A stretch of 64,000 nucleotides of DNA from the NCBI GenBank assembly GCA_963585895.1, contig OY757921.1, positions 86,639,177 through 86,703,176 of the forward strand, written 5' to 3'. The position numbers and the translations under genes were made by a program. This stretch comes from Sepioteuthis lessoniana. Taxonomy: Eukaryota > Mollusca > Cephalopoda > Myopsida > Loliginidae. The first letter of the stretch is position 1, and each line of letters opens with the position of its first letter. The notes under the pieces are model-generated. The model searched no databases. It saw only the letters and a list, made by a program, of their open reading frames with translations, and was not told where the DNA came from. Below, in pieces: positions 11,130 to 22,262 of the stretch.

Positions 11130-11810
11130 TAGGCAACACAAATGAATGACGAAACTTTTCTTTAACAACACAAAAAAGAAAGTTTTTTATTTGCAGCTTT
11201 GAATATAGTTTGCTTTTGGTGCTGCAAGACTCGTGGAGTTTAGGCTTGTTAGTGTTGGAGACGAAATGGCGTAGCGAGATGTGATGGCAGCGTGTGTTGC
11301 TGGACGTGTGAGGGATTGTGTTTAAAGTCACCGTGTAGTTTTGTATCTGGTATTTGTGGGAGAGTATGCATAATCTCCATTAATGTGGGCCAGAGGTGAA
11401 ATGGTAGCTAGTGTGTCGAGAGCGGAGTTACGCTCGGATCGACATAGCCAATTTTTGGGGTGACATGAAGTGTTGCCCGTGGAAGGCATGCTGACTGCAT
11501 CCAATTCTTATTCAACTGGGATTCCTTGTAAGAAATCCATAAATTAGATGGTTCCCTCGTTGAGTGTCCATGTTGCTGCTGCTAGTGTTAAGGCCACAGT
11601 GAGATGTCCACACTGGGTGGCTTGTCTAGGTAAAAAGCCGCGCTAAGTAGTGACGGCAAGAGGAACGTCTGTTCTGGTCGCCGTTTCACGCCAAAGAGAC
11701 TGGGTTTGGCCGCTCACCCGTTTTGCTAGCCGGAAATGAAGGTCCGGGCTGAATAGGATAAGTCATCCTGATTGGGTGAAATTAAGTGTGAAATTAAATT
11801 GCGCGCCAAA
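11130..11810. other. GC-richer block in AT-rich repeat DNA
   Basis: Clearly richer in GC than both flanks, and bounded by AT-rich DNA that looks like the flank of LTR1. On the minus strand a GCAAATAAAAAAC run near its left end resembles a polyadenylation signal. This hints at another LTR-like insertion, but I could not define ends or a duplication. Confidence 0.35.
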
Positions 11811-11929
11811 CCAAAATACGAGATTTTCCTCTTCTCTACAAAGTTATAAGACAACGAAATGGTTTCTATTTTTCTTTTCAACCCAAGTATAAGAGTTGGA
11901 AAGCCATGCTTAATTGTTTTATGTTTTAC

Positions 11930-12520
11930 AATTACTCAAAAAAAGGAATTTAAATATTAAGCATAGAAAGTTAGTCATTTCTAAACGTTAGTTAAAATCT
12001 GCGATTATTTGAACGATTAAAGAATGATATCTGTTTATTATATTTTTTTTATTATTGATTCTAATATTTCTGAAACACCTTGTATAAAGGAGTTGCTAAG
12101 TCATTTCTTTTAATGTCTTTTATTATATTTTTCTTTTTTATTTATTTAAATGTAACTCAGGGGAAAAGAAAAGGAATTTAAACACGAAGCAATGTTTTTA
12201 CTCGATTCTACACATGTTGTTAAAATTTGTGATCATTTCAAATTGAATGTGTCAAGTTATTAGATTACGAAACGATATGATTTTTTCTGATGCACCTGGT
12301 ATAAAAGAGTAGATAAGTCTCTTATCGTAATGGTTTGTTATTCTTTTTAGCAATAAAATGTCACTGACTGGAAAAAAAACGGCATTTAAACATTAAACAA
12401 AAAATATTAAGTTGTTTTTTACATATGCTGTTAAAATCTAAGATCATTTCCACGAGAATAGGTCAAAATAATACATTACAAAATGATACTAACTTTTCTG
12501 AAACATTTATTTTAGAATTA
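11930..12520. repeat. Old AT-rich tandem repeat, units about 220-270 bp
   Basis: Blocks such as TGTTGTTAAAATTTG, GGTCAA or TGTCAAGTTAT, CTGATGCACCTGGTATAAA and GGAATTTAAACA recur in order near 11041, 11990, 12215 and 12425. Highly diverged. LTR1 was inserted into one unit. Confidence 0.55.
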
Positions 12521-12809
12521 AAGAGATTAGCTGTGGTGATGGAGAGACGTCCTTTTAAGACAGCAGGTATTGTCTTTATTTGGAAAAAGTAGGATCACGT
12601 TTATTAACTGGGGAACGCTAGCTTCTTTGGATCGAAGATACCAACGAAACATCGAATACAAGACAAAATAAGAGATCTAGATTTAATTAATATCAACGGA
12701 AAAGAACATATCAGAATAACAATAAAGGATAATCTTTAGGCGTTGTTTCTAACATGTGCTATTTCCTCGTTTTCGGCAGTGGTAACAACCCGAGTAAATT
12801 GCAATTTAA

Positions 12810-13260
12810 AAAAAAAGCAGCCAAAATTAAGATAAAGAAAAAATACTTGTTAAAAATTGATTAAATATGAAAAGATGACGTCGAAAATTTTTGGCATTTT
12901 GTAGGTCTTTTCTGAACAAGTTGTAAAAGATTCAAAAATGAAAGAAAGAAAACACCAATCTCTCCATTATTTAGAAGAAGAAAAAGAAATCTAAAAGAAA
13001 ACATCTTGAAAAAATGAAAGAAAGACTGTAAAGCCGCCAGAATTAAGATGAAGTAAAAATACTCTTTAAAAATTAACCACAATGAAAGGCTGGCGTCAAA
13101 AACGTTTCATGTATTGTACTTTTATTCTAAACACGCAGTTAAAGGTTCAAAATTGAAAATTAAAAGAAAGAAAAAAAGAAATATCTGTCCAGAACAAGAA
13201 GAAGAAGAAGAAGAAGAAGGGAAAACATTTTAAAGAAAAAAAAGACGAAAGAAAGACAGT
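12810..13260. repeat. Purine-rich tandem repeat, about 2 units of 215 bp
   Basis: AGCAGCCAAAATTAAGAT near 12818 matches AGCCGCCAGAATTAAGAT near 13032. The rest of the unit follows in parallel (AAAATACT, TTAAAAATTAA, ATGAAA, GGCGTCAAAAACG). Contains a (GAA)n run at 13199-13218. Confidence 0.6.
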
Positions 13261-13321
13261 GAAGGAGTCTCTAACTGTGTAAATTTGGAGACTATTTTAC
13301 GGTTTTACGATACCCATTAAC

Positions 13322-13850
13322 TTTTACAATCATCAACATCATGTCGTGCCCGTGGTGTAGTCGTTATCGTCGTAGGAAATGGACACGGCGACACGAGTTC
13401 AAATCCTGGACGATACTGATTGCATTTAAAAATAGCACTAATACCCTTGGGGAAGGTATGAATCCAATTATTCTCCCTCCAGCTATGGGTAAATAGTAGG
13501 ACAGACAAGGTTCTTCAGCCTTGGTGCGGTAACTAGTCTAGGAGAAGAAAAACTCTGAATTGAAACCTGTTAAACTCCGCTTAAAAAGTGACCTTGTGTC
13601 ATATCCTGCCCGAGCGGAGGGGTTGGTAAATAGTATCATCATGTCGTGCCGCTAGCATGGATATTCCTGACTCTCTTTCGCCACTTCTCCCTATCGTTCA
13701 TTGCCTCCCGTATCCTCACATAACTGCTGTATGTATGTTCGAGCTGGTTGTCCTGCTTATGCTCGGTCCATAGGAGTACATCACTTAAGAGCTCGTCTCT
13801 GCTTCTCCAGCAGTGTCCTGCATATCTGGTTCGTCTAACTTGTTACCGGA
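13322..13850 (-). pseudogene. RTE LINE 3' end, interrupted by SINE A1
   Basis: Minus-strand 3' end: a (CAT)n-like tail at 13322-13340, then GTCGTGCC, then a SINE insertion (13351-13636), then GCTAGCATGGATATTCCTGAC and the C-terminal coding end up to CGTCTAACTTG. It corresponds to the last 210 bp of the element at 4154-5025. Confidence 0.85.
13351..13636 (+). repeat. SINE family A, copy 1 (tRNA-derived)
   Basis: Head with pol III A box (CGTGGTGTAGTCG) and B box (GAGTTCAAATCC). Body CTAATACCCTTGGGG, CCAGCTATGGGTAAATAG and CCTGTTAAACTCCGC follows, ending in CGGAGGGGTTGGTAAATAG. It is flanked by the 14-bp duplication CATCATGTCGTGCC (13337-13350 and 13637-13650), which lies in the RTE tail. It is therefore younger than the RTE copy. 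Confidence 0.92.
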
Positions 13851-13856
13851 TTTGAA

Positions 13857-14055
13857 TTATTGCTTAGTTGGTTTGGTTTCTTTGTTTAATGGCATATCAA
13901 CCTTTGTGGTTTATTTAATGTCAAAGGTATCTTCGTAGGATAACAGCGGTGGTACTAAGCAACGCGTAGCCGGGGGGAGAGAGATAAGTCGATTTATATT
14001 AAATCGAAAGTGAACGTAATAACCCGAACAGGGTTAGAACTCACTATCTATAACA
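13857..14055 (-). repeat. SINE family D copy, diverged
   Basis: Minus-strand tail TTTGGTTTCTTTGTTTAATGG and CATATCAACCTTTG at the left, then the core. The head is poorly preserved. Confidence 0.65.
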
Positions 14056-14149
14056 ATTCTTAATATAAACAATTCACACACACACACACAGACACAGACA
14101 CATACATGTATATATAAAAAAACTTCTCTTTTGTTGGTCGTTCTTTAAT

Positions 14150-14328
14150 TCCCTCGTGGTGTAATGGTTAAAGCGCTAGACTGCGGAATCGTAGTAAGTG
14201 AGTTCGTACTCCAGTAGTGCTATTATGTACCACTATTGTTCTTCTTGGAGAATGGCTTTGGCATTAAATAACCTACAGCGGTTGATATGCCATTAAACAA
14301 AGAAACCAAACCAATCATTAATTCTCTG
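14150..14328 (+). repeat. SINE family D copy, with internal deletion
   Basis: tRNA-like head CCCTCGTGGTGTAATGGTT (A box) and GAGTTCGTACTCC (B box). The core is partly missing. The tail runs GGCTTTGGCATTAAATAACC, then GATATGCCATTAAACAAAG and AACCAAACC. Confidence 0.85.
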
Positions 14329-14734
14329 TCTCTCCTTCCATAGTTTTTTCGTTTTTATTTATTTTCTAAGTTTTAATCTAATGGAGAACAAAGTCAGAAG
14401 GATGCAGAATTGAACTCGGATGTTAGCCGAGCTCTTTAATCACTAAACCCCTTTTGCTTTCTCTGAATGTCTAATTCTTTTCTCTTTTTTTACACCAGTA
14501 TTATCATTTCTGTCTTCACTCGTTTTTTTTTTCTTTTCCTTCGGTATTATTTCCTTCTTCGTTTGATTTATCAACTTTCATTCCATTTATTTAACCAGAG
14601 ATAATGCTGTTTAATAATGCAAGACTTTCCACCGGTCGGCTGCGGTAGTTTCCTCCTGGGTCTATCGAATAGTCTGGACATGCAACTCGATCTCCAAGAT
14701 TATATATAGTTACTTCATTCTTGTTTGCAACAAG

Positions 14735-15475
14735 AATTGGAATCACTGCCAGTTGTATACTGCAACGTAAAAAAACTACAAGTTCCATACTGCAACCTAA
14801 GGCAACTACAATTTGCATACTTCAAACTAAGACGTCTGTAAGTTGCATAATGTAACCTAAAGCAACTGTAAGTTATATATTGCAACCTAAAGCAACTGCA
14901 AGTTGCATACTGTGAACTAAAGAATTTTCAAGTTGCATACTGCAGCCTAAAGCAACTGCAAGTTGTATACTGCAACATAAAACAACTGCAAGTTACATAC
15001 TACAACCTAAAACAACCGCAAGTTGCATACTGCAACATAAATCAACTGCAAGTTGCATACTGCAAACTATGACAGCTGTAAGTTGCATAATGCAACCTAA
15101 AGCAACTGTAAGTTGAATATTGCAATCTAAAGCAACTGCAAATTGCATACTGCAACCTAAAGCAATTGCAAGTTGCATATTGCAGCCTAAAGCAAGTGCG
15201 AGTTGCATACTGCAACCTAAAGCAGCTGTTAGTTGTATACTGCAGCCTAAAGCAACTGCAAGTTGCATACTGCAGCCTAAAGCAACTACAAGTTGCATAC
15301 TGCAGCCTAAAGCAACAGTTATTTGTATACTGCAGCCTAAAGCAACTGCAAGTTGCATACTGCAGCCTAAAGCAACTGTTAGTTGTATACTGCAAGCCTA
15401 AAGCACCTGCAAGTTGGGTACTGCATCCTAAAGTAACTGTTAGTTGTATACTGCAACCTAAAAAACTGCAACCGG
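14735..15475. repeat. 30-bp minisatellite, about 25 units
   Basis: A 30-bp unit (AAGTTGCATACTGCA followed by ACCTAAAGCAACTGC) repeats with point variation. Because 30 is a multiple of three, reading frames stay open for over 100 codons on both strands (for example 14993-15358 minus and 15166-15400 plus), giving repetitive Cys/Leu/Gln peptides. There is no start context or non-repeat domain, so I do not call a gene. Confidence 0.95.
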
Positions 15476-15515
15476 CAATTACTTGCTTTTATGAACATCT
15501 TTTTCCACTTTTGCT

Positions 15516-15600
15516 TATCCCTCTCTCTCTCTCTGTCTCTCTGTCTCTCTCTCTCTGTTTCGCTCTCTTTCTTTCTCTCTCTCTCTCTCTCTCTCACTTC
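15516..15600. repeat. (CT)n microsatellite
   Basis: Interrupted CT run directly after the minisatellite. Confidence 0.95.
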
Positions 15601-15754
15601 ACTTTCGATTCTTGTTCCCCTCTAATCTCTTTTTCTTGTTCCACTGAGGCCCTATTTCAAATTCTTTTCCCACCCGATTTGACCATCTAACTCTTTTTTC
15701 GTCCAGTTCTCAACTCGTTCATTTTCTTTCTCCAGCAGTCTTCCGTTTCATCGT

Positions 15755-16175
15755 TGTTGCCCAGTCTGTTGGGGATGTACAATACACCGACTGCTTCTCT
15801 ACCGAGGGGTAAGATACCCCCTCACTCAACGAGTGTCCTTTTTATGACGCTAAACAATCAAAAGGTGAGATTCCAGTAAAGCTTGAGCTTTGGTGAATGC
15901 GGAGTACCCCTTCATTGCCATCACTCCCAGGTCCACTCTGGCCCGGAGAAGTAGAAACTCATAGGGTTCTATATATGTGTCAAATAGAACCAAACTGTGT
16001 ACTTATGCTAAATTAAATTGCTTGAAATAGGATTGCTTTAATATTTAACTGTGTTGACAAAAAAGCTATACTTATACTAAACTGCATTGATTGAAATAGA
16101 ACTGTTTATATGTATAATAATAGATTTGGCATTGAATGACCCACAATAGTTAATGTGCCATAAAACCAAACGAAA
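15755..16175 (+). repeat. SINE-like family C, copy 2
   Basis: Head GTCTGTTGGGGATGTACAA and CACCGACTGCTTCTCT, then AACGAGTGTCC and CCCAGGTCCACTCTGGCC. Next come two or three repeats of an ACTTATGCTAAA...GAAATAGAACTG unit and the shared tail GATTTGGCATTGAATGACC / ATGTGCCATAAAACC. No typical A/B box pair is obvious in the head. Confidence 0.85.
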
Positions 16176-16327
16176 CTTTCATCCGTCACTTCGTTATCTC
16201 TTACTCCGTCGTCTCGTCTCTCATTCCTCTCTCTGTCCGTTTCTCTTTCATTTTTGCTGGGTTGTTCATTCATATTTTTTTTTCTTAGCTTAGTTGTTCT
16301 TTTCTGTCTTGATGGGTCTTTTTCAAT

Positions 16328-16330
<3 letters not shown>

Positions 16331-16382
<52 letters not shown>
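16331..16382. repeat. (CT)n microsatellite
   Basis: Pure CT run in a longer pyrimidine-rich region (16200-16520). Confidence 0.97.
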
Positions 16383-16385
<3 letters not shown>

Positions 16386-16530
16386 TCTTTGATTCTCTTT
16401 CCATCCTTGCTGGCTTATTCTTTCTCCTCCTTTGCTTACATTGTCCCTCTTCTCTTTCTCTCTTTTTATCTATCATTACTCGATTCGTTTTTCCCTCCTC
16501 TCAAGCGGCCTTCTCTTTCCTATCTCATCG

Positions 16531-17060
16531 TGTAATATAATTGCGGAGGGGTTTCGTTTTGAATATCTTGCCTTTCGATTTAGTTTGGATGAGAACTTTT
16601 CGGCTCAGTGCATGGGTTAGTTAGGTGCAAACATTAACGCAGGTGTTCACACACGCACGGAGAGAATGTGTCATTCAGAGATGTCAAAATAAAAATCCTA
16701 GATAGAATTAGGACCTGGGGATGTGGGTGACCGGAAGCGTGGGCTGAGATTTGAGAAAAAGCAGTGAGTTGAGTTCCTGCGTTCGAACGGGGAAGTTGAG
16801 ATTCAGAGCTAGGCGAGGCCAGACGAATTTGTGCGCTACGGGCGCAGCGCGTTGGTTGGGTTGAGAACTGGCGATGTAAAAGCAGTCAGCATAGAAAGAT
16901 TGTGTCTCTCTTTCTTCATGTTGAAGACCTTTAAACTCAAAAAGGTGAATAAAAGTTTCGTACCTGAACCAATTTCGTGTTTTCGGATTCCTATATATGT
17001 TTATGAACATTTTATGAATATTATGTCTATTTCACATCCCCGTATCATGGGTATGTTACA
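16531..17060 (+). mobile_element. Solo LTR, copy 2
   Basis: 530 bp, TGTAATATAATTG ... GTATGTTACA, flanked by ATCG (16527-16530 and 17061-17064). Same family as 10490-11036 and 51279-51813. The polyadenylation-like GGTGAATAAAAGTTTCGTAC lies near 16944. No protein-coding internal region. Confidence 0.92.
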
Positions 17061-17246
17061 ATCGTCGTCTCCTTTATTTGGTACTTTGTTTCATCTTCCT
17101 CCTTTGCTTTTTGGTTCAATTTCTTCTCAGATATTCATCACATTCTCTCTCTTTCTCACTCACTGATTCTTTCACTCTCTCTCTCTCTCATTCTCTCTTT
17201 CCTCGTTTTTTTTTCTTTTCTTTCTGGCTTTTCATATTAATATCAG

Positions 17247-17506
17247 ACGTTGGCATGATGGTTAGAGTGATCACCAATGGCCCGGGAGACCTGGGTTCAA
17301 TCCCAGCTCGAGTCATACCAAAGACTCAAAAATTAGTACTTGATGTATCCTTGCTTAACTCTCAGCATTATAAGATACGAATCAAGGGTAAAGTGGAGCA
17401 ATGCAAAGAAAAGAGTAGCACCCTCCCCTACACCTTGGTGTAGTAGCTATCGAACAGGGAACTTTCGGGTCACCCTCGACAACGGTTGCCCAATGTTACT
17501 TTTACT
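17247..17506 (+). repeat. SINE family B, copy 1 (tRNA-derived)
   Basis: Head GTTGGCATGATGGTTAGAG (A box) and CTGGGTTCAATCCC (B box). Body CTTGCTTAACTCTCAGC and CCTCCCCTACACCTTGG follows, ending CACCCTCGACAACGG and TTACTTTTACT. SINE A2 inserted immediately at its 3' end. Confidence 0.9.
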
Positions 17507-17523
17507 TACATTAGTATCGTTTC

Positions 17524-17817
17524 GGAGGTGCCAGTGGTGTAATGGTTATCGTCGTTGGAAATGGACACGGCGACACGAGTTCAAATCCAGGACGAGACTG
17601 ATTACATTTCACATTGCACTAATACCCTTGGGAAAGGTATGAGTCCAATTATTCTTCCTCCAGCTATGGGTAAAATAGTAGGGCAGACTAGATTCTTCAG
17701 CCTTGGTGAGGCAACTAGTCTAGAAGAAGGAAAACTCTGAATTCAAACCTGTTAAACTCCGCTTAAAAATTGACCTTGTGTCATAACCTGCCCGAGCAGA
17801 GGGGTTGGGTAAATATG
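17524..17817 (+). repeat. SINE family A, copy 2
   Basis: Full family A structure. Flanked by TACATTAGTATCGTTTC (17507-17523) and the same sequence with one change (17818-17834), a 17-bp target duplication. Confidence 0.92.
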
Positions 17818-17829
17818 TACATTAGTATC

Positions 17830-18674
17830 ATTTCTTCTTCAACCTCATTTCTCCTTCCTCTTTCGTCTCCTTACTCTTTCCTCTCCCGCCTTTTTTCTCC
17901 TTTCAAATTTTCCTTGTTTCTTTTTCTTCTTTTGCTTCGTTTTTCCTTCGTCTTTCGCCTTGTTCTTCTTTCCTCATGTTCTTTTTTTTTTCTTGCACCT
18001 CTTTTCTCTTTCATCGCTCGTCTCGTTTCTCCTTTTTTTTCTTACCCCGTTTCTTCTTTTTTCGTATCGGTTCTCCATTCACTTTCGCCTCGTTTCTCTC
18101 TTTGCCTCGTTTCTTTTTCCACTTACGCTTCTTTCCACATTTTTTCATTGTCTCCGTTCTTCTTACTCTTTCGCCTCGTTTTTCCTTCATTTTTCACCCC
18201 ATTTCTTCTTCCTTTTTAACCTCGTTACTCCTTCCTCTCTTGCCTCATTTCTTCTATCTCTCTTGCTTTCTTTCACCTCAAATCTTCTTTCTCTCTTACC
18301 TAGTTTCTTCTTACTCTTTCCATGGGTTTCTCGTTCCTCTCTCACCTATTTCTTCTTTCTCTTTCACCTCGTTTCTTCTTCCTCTTTCACCGCATTTCTC
18401 TTTCCTCTCTCTCTTCACTTCTTTTTTTTTCTATTGCCTAGTCTCTTCCTCTTTCGCCTAGTTTCTCTTTCTTCTCTCACCTCGTTTCTTCTTCCTCTTT
18501 CGCCTCATTTCTCTTTCTTCTTGCACCTCGTTTCTTTTTCTTCTTTTGCCTGATTTCTTCTTTCTCCTCTAGTTTATTCTTCCACTTTAGTCTCGTTTCT
18601 TCTTTCTCTCCTGCTACCATTTTAACATCGATTGTTTCCGTTCTTCTATAGTTCTGTTTCTTGTTTTTTTTTCT

Positions 18675-18739
<65 letters not shown>

Positions 18740-18990
18740 ACACACACCTTTCTCGCTTTCACCTTTCAGATCATTCACTTCATGTCTCCTTTCTCGTTTG
18801 CTGTTTAATTCTCTTTCCTCTTAATCTTTATCACCTCTCTTTCTCCATCTCTCACCCTCCTCTCTCTCTCCCTCTCCCTTTCTCTTTCTCTTCGTTTCTC
18901 TTTTCTTTTCACATTTCTGGCCTTCTCCACAAGTATTTTTTCTTTTTCTTTCTCGTCTCGTTTTTCCTTCTGCTTTCGACTGTGCCTCGC
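17830..18990 (+). repeat. 1.2-kb polypyrimidine tract of degenerate tandem units
   Basis: Nearly all C and T on the plus strand. It is built of variable units near CCTCGTTTCTTCTTCCTCT about 20-27 bp long, with a pure (CT)n run at 18680-18740. Long Phe/Ser/Leu frames here reflect composition only. Confidence 0.9.
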
Positions 18991-19410
18991 AGAGAGGTAA
19001 ACCCCACCCAACGAGTATCCTTGCTATGATACTCTGACCAAAAAGTGGTTGTACCTTACTGAGTCCTACTTATGAGTCGAATAGAACTAATCAGTGTAAT
19101 AATGCGAGATCGAATTGCTTAAAATAGAACTGTTTTGACATTGAAACTCTGTACTTATGCTAAACTGAATTTTTTTTTTATAGAACGGTTTTGACATTTA
19201 ACTGCGTGTAAAGAAAAACTATACTTATACTAAACTGAATTGTTTGAATTAGAACTGATTGACTAAACTGAATAGCTTGAAATAGAAATGTTTTTTGCAA
19301 TGAAATTGTGTACTTATGCTAAACTGAATTTTTTTGAAATAGAACTGTTTAGTTGTATAAAAATGGATTTGGCATTAAGTAACATACAAAGGTTGATATG
19401 CCATAAAACA
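18975..19410 (+). repeat. SINE-like family C, 5'-truncated copy
   Basis: Starts at GCCTCGCAGAGAGGTAA, followed by CAACGAGTATCC, a run of CTAAACTGAATTG...AGAACTG tail units, and the end tail GGATTTGGCATTAAGTAACA. Most of the head middle part is deleted or diverged. Confidence 0.8.
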
Positions 19411-19799
19411 CCAGACAAACTAACAAACGAACATATTCTTTACGTATACATATTTTTCGCCTTCCTCTCCCACTTTCAACTCCCACCTTTTTTCTCTTAC
19501 TGCTTTTGCGGTATTTTTCTCTTTCTTCTCTCCCCACTCGCTTTCTTATCTTACCTTGTTTCTCCTTCCTTCTTTTCTCTCGGTCTTATTCCCTTTTTTA
19601 TTTAAATTTCTCATCTTTCTAGCTTATCTCTCTATTTCTCACCTTTCTAGCTTGTCTCTCTCTTGCCTTATCTCTGCTTCCTCTCTCACGTGATCTCGCC
19701 TTCCTCTTGCATGTTGTTTTCATTTTCTCCTCCCTTGTTCAACGAGATTTTTCATGAAATTTTCTGGGAGGAGGGGGGCTCGAGGAATTAATATACAAA

Positions 19800-20345
19800 A
19801 AGTAAATTTAGCGATCGTACTTGAGGGTGACCTGAAGGCACCCTTTTCATCAGCTATAAAACCAAGGGAGGTGCACGTGGAGTAATGGTTATCGTCGTAG
19901 GAATTGGACTCGGTGACACGAGTTCAAATCCTCGACGAGACTGATTGCATTTCACATAGCACTAATACCCTTGGGAAAGGTATGAATCCAATTATTCTCC
20001 CTCCAGCTATGGGTAAATAGTAGGACAGATTAGGTTCTTCAGCCTTGGTGAGGCAACTAGTCTAGGAGAAGGAAAACTGTGAATTCAAACCTGTTGAACT
20101 CCGCTTAAAAATTGACCTTGTGTCATGGTCTGCCCGAGCGGAGGGGTTGGTAAATAGGATAACACCAAGGTGTAGGGGAGAGTGCCACTCCCTGGATTGC
20201 TTCCCTTTACGCTTGATACGTACCTTTTAATGCTGAGTGCTAAGCAAGGGGACATAAAGTAACATTTTTTGTGTCTTTGGTATGACTAGAACTTGGATTA
20301 AACGCCGGTCTCCCGGGCTATTGGCGAATACTCTTCCCACTAGAC
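19800..20345 (-). repeat. SINE family B, copy 2, split by SINE A3
   Basis: Minus-strand copy in two parts. 19800-19867 holds the 3' end (GGTGACCTGAAGGCACCC). 20159-20345 holds CCAAGGTGTAGGGGAG through the tRNA-like head (GCCGGTCTCCCGGGC). The parts are separated by a complete family A SINE. The frame of the B consensus joins exactly across it. Confidence 0.9.
19868..20158 (+). repeat. SINE family A, copy 3, nested in SINE B
   Basis: Complete copy. Flanked by ATAAAACCAAGG (19856-19867) and ATAACACCAAGG (20159-20170), a 12-bp duplication with one mismatch. Shows that this A copy is younger than the B copy. Confidence 0.92.
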
Positions 20346-20500
20346 AATAAAAATCTAACCCAGATTAAATATACAACACGTGGATAATAGATAAATGAAA
20401 TAAAAAGAGAAAAATGGAAATACCCAATCGAAATTAAAATCCATGATATTAGAATGGTCACAAAGTATAAACCCGGTTTTACCTCCAATTAAAGGTTGGG
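20346..20500. repeat. Flank shared with 22870-23025
   Basis: GACAATAAAAATCTAACCCAG, TACAACACGTGGATAAT and AAATGAAATAAAAAGAGAAA recur next to SINE B5 at 22870-23025. The two loci share the SINE plus at least 150 bp of flank, so this is a segmental duplication or a longer composite repeat. Confidence 0.75.
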
Positions 20501-21499
20501 TTTTCGCCTTTTCTTCAAATGTGCAATGTTCATGGGCCTCTCATTCCATTTTTTAAAGCTATCTAATAAGGCACGCTACGTCGGCGGCCTGTCGAAATAA
20601 ATTGATAATAGCAAAAAGACTGTACGTTGAATTTCCTTACTAATCATATTACACAGTTACATTATATCACTATTCATCGAGAGGGCTAGAAACACGAGAT
20701 GCTTCAAGCACGGTTCGAAATCCGTCTGACCTTTTCAATCTCCCAAATAATCCATCTTTGTTTTAATCTTTTTTTTTCTCTCGTTTTTCCTTCCTCTCTC
20801 GCTTTATTTCCTTCATTCTCTCATTCTTTCGAATTTTAATCTTTTTTGTTCCCTCTCCTCTTCCTCTCTCTTCTCTCAGCCTGCTTCTCTTTATTTTTTT
20901 TTATTCCTCCTAATTTTGCTTTTTTTTCTCTCTTACCTCACTTACACTTATTTCAAACAGAGTTTACCACAAAATGGCGACTGCGTTTATTTTGTCAAAT
21001 GCCAACTTCTGGAAAACAGCTACTGGCGTCAAAATCATCAATGCACACCTGCTTCTTTTATAACAGTCTCTTCCTACACTTGCCCTTCTCCCATAATGAG
21101 CTTTATTGATTTTTCTTTTCTTTTCAAATCAGGAAGATATGTCTCTTATCACTTTGATATATGTCTTTCGTTAGTTAGCCTGACATCTGATTATCTAGTG
21201 AGCATTGGTAAACTCTCGCCTCTATCTCACCTTTAATAAATCGATATAATGTTTAAATAAGGTTGTTATTAGTCGAAAGTCGATCTTCCTTATTTTTTTT
21301 TTACGTCGGAGTATCACGATAAATATAAAGCATCTAAAATGCTAACAATGTCGATTTTAAGAAACATTTCGCTCGCCCAATTGAATTGTATGCAGAATAT
21401 TTGACTGAAGCAAAGATTTCGGAGGAGATATGGCAAAAGAACAGGAATATGAGTTTGAAATTCTTTCGCGTTATCACGTTCATTTTCGAACCAATAACC

Positions 21500-21500
<1 letters not shown>
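20501..21500. other. T-rich and pyrimidine-rich DNA without recognised gene
   Basis: Contains pyrimidine-rich segments around 20765-20945. The short frames have no recognisable domains. Confidence 0.5.
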
Positions 21501-21504
<4 letters not shown>

Positions 21505-21570
<66 letters not shown>

Positions 21571-21571
21571 G

Positions 21572-21623
<52 letters not shown>

Positions 21624-21625
21624 TA
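21505..21625. repeat. Long (TA)n tract
   Basis: About 120 bp of TA with few interruptions. Poly-IY frames across it are artefacts. Confidence 0.97.
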
Positions 21626-21627
21626 TA

Positions 21628-21787
21628 TTCAAAGGTTATTGGTTCAATCCCAGAAAGAGTCATATAAAAAATTCAAAGATGGTATTTGATATCAACTTGA
21701 TTGTCACTCAGCATTATAAGGTACGAATCAAATGTACCCTCCCTACACCTCAGTGTCGTAGCTAAGAAAAAAGAAGCCACCGGGTAA

Positions 21788-21790
<3 letters not shown>
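21628..21790 (+). repeat. SINE family B, truncated copy 3
   Basis: Begins inside the head at TATTGGTTCAATCCC (B box). Then come AGATGGTATTTGAT, CTCAGCATTATAAGG and CCCTCCCTACACC. The A box side is replaced by the (TA)n tract. Confidence 0.8.
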
Positions 21791-21826
<36 letters not shown>

Positions 21827-21854
21827 TTTATGAGTACAGCAAAATTTATACAAT

Positions 21855-22262
21855 ACAATAAGTAGAGACATCATTGGTGATTATAGTCGGAGAACTAAGT
21901 AAAACTATAAAACAACGAAGGACCCTTTTCGTCCGGTACTTTTCAAGTTGAGGACACCGGAAAATTTAAATAAAAACAGGGGTATATATCTATTAGGTAT
22001 AAGTAGAATGGCCAGATAGAGGGAAAAAATAGAGAGAAAAAAAGATTTTAATATATATAATATATATATACAGGGTTTACTTAATCTTTTTTTCCCTCTA
22101 TCTGGCCATTCTACTTATATATTATAGAAATATACCCCCGTTTTTATTTAAATTTTCCGGTGTCCTCAACTTGAAAAGTACCGGACGAAAAGGGTCCTTC
22201 GTTGTTTTATAGTTTTACTTAGTTCCCCGACTATAATCACCAATGGTGTCTCTACTTATTGT
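21855..22262. repeat. 408-bp palindrome (foldback element)
   Basis: Outer arms start ACAATAAGTAGAGACA and end in its complement. The arms (about 21855-22055 and 22090-22262) share AACGAAGGACCCTTTTCG, GTCCGGTACTTTTCAAG and GAATGGCCAGATAGAGGG in opposite orientation. A short TA-rich centre separates them. The left arm has a small extra AAAAAATAGAGAG. No coding potential. SINE B copies lie on both sides. Confidence 0.9.

Noticed and set aside
13346-13416. Possible true tRNA gene
   Set aside because: It has A and B boxes but cannot fold as a tRNA acceptor stem, and is the head of a repeated SINE; the same holds for the other SINE heads.
14993-15395. Cys/Leu/Gln-rich frames over 100 codons on both strands
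   Set aside because: They are produced by the 30-bp minisatellite, which has no stops in several frames.
17770-18553. Phe/Leu/Ser-rich frame resembling membrane segments
   Set aside because: Composition of the polypyrimidine tract; overlapping frames are equally open.
22141-22200. Possible hammerhead in the 408-bp palindrome
   Set aside because: A GGACGAAA block is present but the CTGANGA core is absent in both arms.
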